Origin: a candidate division TA06 bacterium
GTDB taxonomy: Bacteria > Ratteibacteria > UBA8468 > MWAK01
DNA: 10,471 nucleotides
Assembly: GCA_022704925.1 (NCBI GenBank)
Contig: JAKJFK010000042.1
Span: 1 to 10,471 of the forward strand
Reading direction: 5' to 3'
Shown here: one piece after another, positions 5,576 through 10,471 of the stretch
Layout: every line of letters begins with the position of its first letter
Numbering within the stretch: position 1 is the first letter of the stretch
The notes under the pieces: model-generated
Seen by the model: the letters and a program-made list of their open reading frames with translations, nothing else
What the model was told of the DNA's origin: nothing
Database searches by the model: none
Translations under genes and position numbers: made by a program

Positions 5576-7747
5576 TTACCGGCCGTTCTGAAGCGGTTCC
5601 TTTCTGTTTTCGAGCTCCGCCGCCCGCCCGGCCGTGATATAGGCGTACTCCAGCGGCGTGATTCCCTTGAAATTGGGGAATCGGTTCCGTTCCTCGACCA
5701 GCGCCCATTTCAAGAAGCCCCAGAGGACTTCGTAGGTCAGCTTTACACCGGGCCGGATCTCCTCCTCCCCGAGCGGCCAGTCATGGTGGCCGAAGAACAT
5801 GGGGCGGCCGCCGGGGTTCGCGTAGAAGACGCGGAAACTGCTCTTGAGGGCCTCGATGCCTTCCTCGGCCGAGTCGAACATGTAGGCGCTGGAGAGGTCG
5901 TTCCGCGTGTGCCAGGAGACGAACTTGCCCGGGTCGTGGTAAGGCGGGGCGAGGAAGTCGGGGTTGAAACTGCGGGGCCAGTCATAGGGAATGTCGGTGG
6001 CCAGGCCCCATTCGACGGCCAGTTCGCGGCTCCGTTCCCCCGCCATCTTCGTCTTTTCGCGCGGCCGGAAGCCGCTGCCGCCGGACCAGAAGGCGTAGAC
6101 CCGCTCCAGACCCGGGATTCGGTCGCGGAGCCAGCTCTGGCACTGCCTGAACTCGGCCTCCATCTCGTGCTCCGGCAGCCGCAGGTAGTCGAAGCCGTCG
6201 TTGTTGTGGGTGAAGGTGTGGTTGCCGATTTCACAGCCCCGGTCGTAGAGGCGTTTCAGCAGGACGGCCAGGTAGTCCTGGTCGAAGCGCGAGGCCGGCG
6301 CCACCATCAGGCGGAAGACCAGCCGGCGGCCCTGGCGGTCGCAGAACTCGCACATGGCCAGGACCCGTTCCATCGCGTCGATCGTGGAGCTGTCATCCAG
6401 GTTGATCATGACATAGCGGGGTTCGGTGTCGGCCGCGGTTGTGTCCGCTTCCGCCGGGAGAAATACCGGGGCCGGTCCGGCCGCGGCCGGCAGCCCCCGG
6501 GCCGCGGCGGCCCGGCGCAGCACCAGGGCCGTGTAGGGTTCGGTTTCGGCCGCGGCCGCTTCGGCCAGGGCGGCGCCGACCTCCGCCGGCAGGCGGTTGT
6601 CCGGGAGGGCCACGGCGCGCTTGGCGGCCTCGCGTCGCACCGACGCGTCGCCGTCGCGCAGGAAGGCGGCCAGTTCCCCGGCGGCGGCCGCCTCACCGAG
6701 CGCCAGCCGCGTTCCGGCCGCGTTGACCGCCAGGATCCGGGTCTGGACGACGGGCTTGCCGCCGTTCTCGGCCGGCAGGTCGGCGATGAACTTCTTGAGC
6801 GGCTCGATGGCCCGCGGGTCACCGATCTCCGTCAGAGTCCGGATATGCTCGGTGAAGATCCGGAAGTGGGTCGGGTAGAGCCCGCGCGGCCGGAGGGCCA
6901 GCTTCAGCGCCTCCAGGACCGGTTCGACCGAGGCGGGGTTCTTCAGCCGGGCCAGGCCCCGGGTGGCCGGGAGCTGGGTCTCGACCCACTGACCGCCGAC
7001 CCAGCCGTGCAGGGTGTCGAGGTCGCCGGCCTCCCCGAAGTTCCCGATGATCCGGGCCAGCTCGACCCGCATGAACGGGCTGATGGTCGCGGTCTTGGCC
7101 CGGGCCGCCTTGAGCGCCTGCGGCCGGGCGGAAGGATGGCGTTCGGCTATCCGGTTCAGCGCCCGCAGGGCGAAGGTGTCCCGGCTGTTCTCGCCGCCGT
7201 TCTCCTCGGCCATCGCTATGGCGGCCAGGGTCTCGGCCGCTTCCTCCATCCGGTTCGCGCCGGCGATGTAACAGGCCATCAGGACCGATTCGCGGTCGTG
7301 CGATTTCAGGGCGGTCAGCACCTCGGCGCGCGCGGCGGCGTGATCGCCGGCGCGCAGGAGGCGTTCCGCGGCCGCCAGGCGGTTGATCTCGGCGGCATCC
7401 TTCAGGGCGGCCTCGAGCACGGCCCGGGCCTCCGGCGTGCCGAGGCGGCTGGCGGCCTCGATGAGGCAGCGCCTCACGAAGGTTGATTTTTCGGCCTGGA
7501 GCGCGGTCTTGATGGGACCGAGCGCCTCCGGCGCGTTGACGAAGATCAGCTGGGAGGCGGCCGCCTTCCGGACCGCCAGGTCGCGGTCGGTGAGCGCCTG
7601 CAGGAAGACGGGGATGTCGGCCGGGTTGGCGGCCAGGCCAAGCTGGTAGAGCCGGTCGGCCGGCCCGGCGAAGGCGGCGGCGGCCGAGGCCGCCAGGAGC
7701 AGGAGCGCCAGTATCCGCCGGGTCGTCGTAATGGCGATGTCACGCAT
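5576..7747 (-). CDS. Secreted HEAT-repeat / polysaccharide deacetylase (CE4, NodB-like) fusion
   Basis: A 723-aa protein. Residues 1-28 form a signal peptide (RRILALLLLAASAAAAFA|GPA). Residues about 35-420 are helical HEAT-like repeats (for example DRDLAVRKAAASQL, DGDASVRREAAKRAV), a solenoid usually used for protein binding. Residues about 443-700 are a NodB/CE4 deacetylase domain: NLDDSST (D451, D452) is motif 1, GNHTFTH (H510, H514) is the metal-binding motif 2, and FRPREK (560-565) stands where motif 3 (RxPY) is expected. The Asp-His-His metal site is intact. Family enzymes remove N- or O-acetyl groups from polysaccharides such as chitooligomers, peptidoglycan or xylan; the substrate here is unknown. 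It acts outside the cytoplasm. The start has AAGGA 7 nt before the ATG. It is the first gene of the run and lies downstream of the mobile element. The catalytic domain is clear; the solenoid's partner is not. Confidence 0.93.
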   Translation of the reverse strand: MRDIAITTTRRILALLLLAASAAAAFAGPADRLYQLGLAANPADIPVFLQALTDRDLAVRKAAASQLIFVNAPEALGPIKTALQAEKSTFVRRCLIEAASRLGTPEARAVLEAALKDAAEINRLAAAERLLRAGDHAAARAEVLTALKSHDRESVLMACYIAGANRMEEAAETLAAIAMAEENGGENSRDTFALRALNRIAERHPSARPQALKAARAKTATISPFMRVELARIIGNFGEAGDLDTLHGWVGGQWVETQLPATRGLARLKNPASVEPVLEALKLALRPRGLYPTHFRIFTEHIRTLTEIGDPRAIEPLKKFIADLPAENGGKPVVQTRILAVNAAGTRLALGEAAAAGELAAFLRDGDASVRREAAKRAVALPDNRLPAEVGAALAEAAAAETEPYTALVLRRAAAARGLPAAAGPAPVFLPAEADTTAADTEPRYVMINLDDSSTIDAMERVLAMCEFCDRQGRRLVFRLMVAPASRFDQDYLAVLLKRLYDRGCEIGNHTFTHNNDGFDYLRLPEHEMEAEFRQCQSWLRDRIPGLERVYAFWSGGSGFRPREKTKMAGERSRELAVEWGLATDIPYDWPRSFNPDFLAPPYHDPGKFVSWHTRNDLSSAYMFDSAEEGIEALKSSFRVFYANPGGRPMFFGHHDWPLGEEEIRPGVKLTYEVLWGFLKWALVEERNRFPNFKGITPLEYAYITAGRAAELENRKEPLQNGR

Positions 7748-7823
7748 GGAAGCTTCCTTTCGAGTTTCGCGGGTGCTTATCCCTTGCGCGGGAAAGGCCG
7801 GTCCCGGTACTTTTATAATCTTT

Positions 7824-7829
7824 AGTATA
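7824..7829 (-). promoter_or_regulatory. Probable extended -10 promoter of the deacetylase operon
   Basis: On the minus strand TGCTATACT contains TATACT (7829-7824) preceded by TGn, an extended -10. It lies in an AT-rich patch in an otherwise GC-rich region, about 77 nt before the ATG at 7747. No good -35 is seen at 16-18 nt (GCAAAA or similar), which extended -10 promoters can tolerate. This would drive the gene run from 7747 to 120. Confidence 0.45.
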
Positions 7830-7838
7830 GCACAGAAA

Positions 7839-7866
7839 ACCGGCTGTTTTGCTCCGTTTAGCCGGT
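7839..7866. promoter_or_regulatory. Inverted repeat over the -35 region, possible operator
   Basis: ACCGGCT (7839-7845) and AGCCGGT (7860-7866) form a perfect 7-bp inverted repeat with a 14-nt spacer. On the minus strand it covers the place where the -35 element should be, just upstream of the extended -10 at 7829-7824. It may be an operator for a dimeric regulator. It could also be a weak hairpin terminator, since TTTTCTGT follows it on the minus strand. Confidence 0.35.
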
Positions 7867-7888
7867 CAGCCCATAGTTTAGGTTAGTT

Positions 7889-7913
7889 TGGGGTCAACTC
7901 TTGAAACTTGACA
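7889..7913 (+). repeat. Left terminal inverted repeat
   Basis: Begins TGGGGTCAACTCTTGAAA and ends CTTGACA; an exact reverse complement of 8881-8905. It contains an internal short palindrome, GTCAA (7893-7897) with TTGAC (7908-7912), and an alternative TCAA-CTC-TTGA hairpin, the kind of small foldback a Y1 transposase recognises. Its last six bases are a perfect TTGACA -35 box. Confidence 0.92.
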
Positions 7914-7936
7914 CATAGGGTTGGTTCTGTTAAAGT
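7908..7936 (+). promoter_or_regulatory. Promoter of the transposase, -35 inside the terminal repeat
   Basis: TTGACA (7908-7913) is followed after 17 bp by TAAAGT (7931-7936), matching four of six -10 positions. Transcription would begin at about 7943, next to the ATG at 7944, so the transcript would be leaderless or nearly so. No Shine-Dalgarno is seen before that ATG, which agrees. Spacing and -35 are ideal; the -10 is weak. Confidence 0.45.
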
Positions 7937-7943
7937 TTTGGTC

Positions 7944-8900
7944 ATGGCCAGACAAATTCGAATAGAATTTCCCGGTGCTATCTATCATGTGACGGCACGT
8001 GGCAACGAGTGGCAGGCAATATTCCGGAACAACTTAGACCGGCAGACTTTTTTGGTTTTACTTGGACAGATATCGGAGCAATATGGAGTCAAGGTGCGCG
8101 CCTACTGTCTGATGCCGAATCATTACCATCTTATCCTCGAAACACCAAGAGGCAATCTTTCTCAAGCCGTCGGTTGGCTTCAATTGACTTACACGGTTCG
8201 ATTTAACCGACAACACAAAAGATCTGGGCATCTTTTTCAAGGAAGATTCAAGGCTTTTTTGGTGGATGCGGATGAATATGCCCAAGTACTGACTTTATAC
8301 GTGCATCTTAACCCCGTTAGGCCTGAAGATAAAAATGCAGCCATTCCGGCCGGGCGCATTAAAACTCTGGGCAATTACCGATGGAGCAGTCACCTGGCGT
8401 ATGCTGGCAAGGTTGGAAAACCCGACTGGTTGGATATATCGTGGTTGCAATACTGGGGTGAAACAGAGGACCGCGCGCGTAAGGAATACCAGGAAGCAAT
8501 ACGAGGGTTGTTTGGCAAGGTTATTGTTAATCCGCAGGGAAATGTTCAAGATAGTCTGGTATTGGGCGGTGATGCTTTGCGTGAACAGGTTGAAAATGCC
8601 ATTAAAAACAAATCCGGGAAAGAAGAAAAACACTGGATAATAGAAAAAAGTCATTTAGATATTCGCCGGCAACTTGAAGCAATATTAAAGGAAGAATTAG
8701 ATCAAGGTGTCCGGTTATGGGCGCGGGTGCGCTTGGGTGGGGAACGGATGATTGATTTAAGTAGAGAGTTTGGATACAAGGATGGATCCGGGGTTTTACA
8801 TGCGGTTAAACGAATCGAACGTAGGGCCGAGAAAGATCAGGGAATACAAAGAAAGTTGCTGGATTTAAAATCCCGCCTTCTGTCAAGTTTCAAGAGTTGA
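7944..8900 (+). CDS. REP-associated tyrosine transposase (RAYT, Y1_Tnp, HUH family)
   Basis: A 318-aa single-strand DNA transposase. The start MARQIRIEFPGAIYHVTARGN is the standard RAYT N-terminus and sets the ATG at 7944; an in-frame TTG at 7908 would add 12 residues foreign to the family. The HUH metal motif is H60-Y61-H62 in LMPNHYHLILE. The catalytic tyrosine is Y119 in LYVHLNPVRPE, and HLFQGRFKAFLV (96-107) is another family block. After the catalytic domain (to about residue 155) there is a C-terminal extension. Its end (MIDLSREFGYKDGSGVLHAVKRIERRAEKD, 269-298) resembles the DnaA domain IV helix-turn-helix. The enzyme nicks and joins single-stranded ends through a 5'-phosphotyrosine. 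All key residues are present and no frameshift is seen, so it may be active. The stop codon lies inside the right terminal repeat. Confidence 0.95.
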   Translation: MARQIRIEFPGAIYHVTARGNEWQAIFRNNLDRQTFLVLLGQISEQYGVKVRAYCLMPNHYHLILETPRGNLSQAVGWLQLTYTVRFNRQHKRSGHLFQGRFKAFLVDADEYAQVLTLYVHLNPVRPEDKNAAIPAGRIKTLGNYRWSSHLAYAGKVGKPDWLDISWLQYWGETEDRARKEYQEAIRGLFGKVIVNPQGNVQDSLVLGGDALREQVENAIKNKSGKEEKHWIIEKSHLDIRRQLEAILKEELDQGVRLWARVRLGGERMIDLSREFGYKDGSGVLHAVKRIERRAEKDQGIQRKLLDLKSRLLSSFKS

Positions 8901-8905
8901 CCCCA
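8881..8905 (-). repeat. Right terminal inverted repeat
   Basis: Exact reverse complement of 7889-7913, beginning TGTCAAGTTTCAAGAG and ending TTGACCCCA. It encodes the last residues of the transposase (SSFKS) and its TGA stop (8898-8900), so gene and element end almost together. It contains the same internal GTCAA/TTGAC palindrome (8882-8886 with 8897-8901). Confidence 0.92.
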
Positions 8906-8921
8906 CCTAGGGTGTCCGGCC

Positions 8922-8952
8922 AAAAAAAGGGGCGGCCGTCGGGCCGCCCCTT
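8922..8952 (-). terminator. Strong intrinsic terminator of the glycoside-hydrolase-like gene
   Basis: On the minus strand an 11-bp perfect stem (AAGGGGCGGCC, loop CGAC, GGCCGCCCCTT) is followed directly by an unbroken T run (the plus-strand A run 8922-8928). It starts 24 nt after the stop codon at 8977. The plus-strand side lacks a T run, so it works mainly for minus-strand transcripts. It separates this gene from the operon beginning at 7747. Confidence 0.93.
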
Positions 8953-8976
8953 ATGGTATTCGATCTCCCGGTTCTT

Positions 8977-10471
8977 CTATGGAGCCGAGATCTGGAGGTC
9001 CATGATGATGCGCTGGATGCCGCGGGTGCCGCCGCCGGGATAGGCGCTGATGGTGTAGTTGGCCTCCAGCAGGGCCTGTCCGTCGGAGGTCCGCCAGCGG
9101 AAGCCGGTCTTGGGCGTGAAGCCGCCCTGGCCGGTGGCCCCGGAGAGGTAGTAGTCGCCGAAGCCCTTGAGGCTGACCGTGCTGGCGTCCGGGTGCAGGG
9201 CTGCCGGCGCCGGCAGGGCGGCCGCCGGGGTCAGTTGTCCGTAATCCTCGCGCAGCAGGCCGGCGATCACCTTCGGCCCCTCCTGGATGACGATCTCCCG
9301 TCCCGCTCCCTCGTTGGGGATGCGGAAGCGAAGCACCTGTTTCACCTCGGCCCGTTCGGTGTTGTCCTGGCGCCAGCGCATGGTTACTCCCTGCTCGGAG
9401 ACGGTGAGCGAGAGATAACGCTTGCTGTCGAAGGCCAGGGTCGCCTTGGCCTCCAGGCGGCCGTCCGCTACCTCGACGGCCGGCTTGGGCAGCTCCGGCT
9501 GGCCGACCAGGCCGTCGATCAGGGTCCGTTCCCTGCCCCCTTCCTTGACCATCAGCCGCAGGTAGCCGGGCCGGTCCGGGTTGATCTCCAGGGTGTACTT
9601 GCCGACCGCCAGCTGCCGGGCGCCGGTTGAGGCGGCCGGTTTGGCCTTCATCTCCTTGAAGTTCGCCAGCGCCGCCGGCAGGTCCGCGGCGGCCAGGCCG
9701 GTGAAGAGCACCGGCAGCTGGGGGACCAGCAGCGTCCCGTCGGCGGCCGGCTTCAATGGCTGGCCGTAGATGTCGGCGGGCCGGTACCGATTGAAGTCGA
9801 GGCCGGAGAGCTTCCAGTGGCAGTCGAAGTCCTGGGAGTTATTGTCGGTCCCATTCACGGTGGTCAGGACCACCACCGTCTTCTCCCGGTTCCGGAAGGG
9901 ATAGACGAAGAGGCGCTCGTGGCCGGTCGGCTCGCCGTTGAGCGAGTAGGCCTGCTTCGGGTCGCGCGCCGGCCGCATCCCGCTCAGCCAGTACTTCTGC
10001 ATCGCCATCCACTGCATGCCCAGGGTCGGCGAGTTATCATACTCGATCCCGGTCTTGCCGCCCAGGGGCAGGTAAACCGACTGGCCCAGGGTGCGCAGGT
10101 CGTAGAAGCCGGCGCTCACCAGCGGGCCGTCCTTGGGGTCCTCGGTGCCGTAGGGGCGCGAAAGCCAGGCATGCATCATCAGCTGCCAGGCGAAGATGCC
10201 CGGCGGGTTACCGCTGGAGGAGGCGCCGTCCAGGATCAGCGAAGTGCCCCGCAGCTGGCTCCGCTGGCCGACCCCGACCGTGTAGAAGTATTCCGGGTAG
10301 GCCCCTTTCTGGCGCATGATGTTCAGCGTCTCGGCCGACCAGCCCGGCCGCAGCAGGGTGTTCTGGCTTACGTAATCAAGCTGCTTCCGGTCGACCAGGT
10401 CGAGGAAGTCGGACCACCAGGCGGGCCGGGTGGAGTTGATACCGACCGATATGGTCGTGCCGGCCTCCCGG
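8977..10471 (-). CDS. Putative glycoside-hydrolase-like protein, C-terminal part (5' end outside window)
   Basis: The frame is open to the window edge, so 497 C-terminal residues are visible and the true start is beyond 10471; the ATG at 10317 is internal. The first part (GTTISVGINSTRPAWWSDFL, DYVSQNTLLRPGWSAETLN, then PGIFAWQLMMHAWLSRPYG) reads like the end of a TIM-barrel glycosidase. The next part (GHERLFVYPFRNREKTVVVL to LPVLFTGL) resembles the small beta domain that often follows such barrels. The rest alternates charged and hydrophobic strands (KYTLEINPDRPGYLRLMV, KRYLSLTVSEQGVTMRW) and looks like one or two beta-sandwich domains, perhaps carbohydrate-binding. The end is MDLQISAP. I cannot name the GH family or see catalytic residues with certainty. 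A secretion signal would lie outside the window. Transcription ends at the strong terminator downstream. Confidence 0.7.
   Translation of the reverse strand, partial: REAGTTISVGINSTRPAWWSDFLDLVDRKQLDYVSQNTLLRPGWSAETLNIMRQKGAYPEYFYTVGVGQRSQLRGTSLILDGASSSGNPPGIFAWQLMMHAWLSRPYGTEDPKDGPLVSAGFYDLRTLGQSVYLPLGGKTGIEYDNSPTLGMQWMAMQKYWLSGMRPARDPKQAYSLNGEPTGHERLFVYPFRNREKTVVVLTTVNGTDNNSQDFDCHWKLSGLDFNRYRPADIYGQPLKPAADGTLLVPQLPVLFTGLAAADLPAALANFKEMKAKPAASTGARQLAVGKYTLEINPDRPGYLRLMVKEGGRERTLIDGLVGQPELPKPAVEVADGRLEAKATLAFDSKRYLSLTVSEQGVTMRWRQDNTERAEVKQVLRFRIPNEGAGREIVIQEGPKVIAGLLREDYGQLTPAAALPAPAALHPDASTVSLKGFGDYYLSGATGQGGFTPKTGFRWRTSDGQALLEANYTISAYPGGGTRGIQRIIMDLQISAP

Larger units (their letters stand above)
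7889..8905 (+). mobile_element. Compact single-gene RAYT/IS200-like element with 25-bp perfect inverted ends
   Basis: A unit of 1017 bp bounded by perfect 25-bp inverted repeats (7889-7913 and 8881-8905) and filled almost entirely by one Y1 HUH transposase gene. Base composition changes sharply at its edges: a sampled 60-base stretch at 8221-8280 is about 42% GC, while neighbouring genes are well above 60%. This points to recent acquisition. No target-site duplication is visible, as expected for HUH single-strand transposition. It lies between the terminator of the upstream gene and the promoter of the downstream operon. Confidence 0.85.

Noticed and set aside
5520-5708. Longer N-terminus for the PL22-like protein from an ATG at 5708
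   Set aside because: It would overlap the deacetylase gene by 133 nt, and the added residues do not look like the family; the ATG at 5519 has a ribosome-binding site and gives the usual family length.
5783-7486. Plus-strand open frame of 567 codons opposite the deacetylase gene
   Set aside because: Same shadow pattern; the minus strand carries an intact signal peptide, HEAT repeats and CE4 motifs.
7814-7819. Perfect TATAAT on the plus strand upstream of the transposase
   Set aside because: No -35 at proper spacing (TTGCGC is 24 bp away), and it lies outside the element; probably chance in the AT-rich patch that holds the minus-strand promoter.
7908-7943. TTG start for the transposase inside the left terminal repeat
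   Set aside because: The family begins with a MARxxRIEFPGA-type sequence, matching the ATG at 7944; the extra residues match nothing and contain the promoter.
7870-8915. Target-site duplication flanking the element
   Set aside because: The bases next to the repeats (AGGTTAGTT on the left, CCTAGGG on the right) are not direct repeats. TAGGT and ACCTA are an inverted match at unequal distances, probably chance.

Overview
The window is a GC-rich bacterial chromosome segment in which every gene but one lies on the minus strand. No single gene fixes the taxon. The mix (a TMTC-like membrane protein with TPRs, a DUF763 protein, a PL22-fold protein, a secreted HEAT-deacetylase fusion and a RAYT-type transposase) fits an uncultivated environmental bacterium, possibly of the PVC group or a similar lineage. 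That placement is inference.

Layout, in the minus-strand direction of reading: (1) 10471-8977 is the C-terminal part of a large protein resembling a secreted glycoside hydrolase, cut by the window edge and closed by a strong intrinsic terminator (8922-8952). (2) 8905-7889 is a compact mobile element of about 1 kb on the plus strand. It holds one RAYT/Y1 HUH transposase between perfect 25-bp inverted repeats and is much more AT-rich than its surroundings. (3) 7866-7748 is the promoter region of the next transcription unit. (4) 7747-120 is a tightly packed run of six genes: HEAT-repeat polysaccharide deacetylase, PL22 oligogalacturonate-lyase-like protein, MagIII-like HhH DNA glycosylase, GT-C/TMTC-like membrane protein with TPRs, DUF763 protein, and a small secreted protein of unknown function. 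Gaps are 56, 17, -37 (overlap), 1 and 61 nt, so one operon is likely. (5) A possible seventh gene starts at 32 and runs off the left edge.

The operon mixes envelope or carbohydrate functions (deacetylase, PL22 protein, possible glycosyltransferase) with two helix-hairpin-helix proteins probably linked to DNA (glycosylase, DUF763). I see no single pathway that joins all of them. The mobile element sits exactly between the upstream gene's terminator and the operon's promoter, so it breaks no gene. No rRNA, tRNA or CRISPR array was seen, and no stretch over 300 bases lacks a gene.
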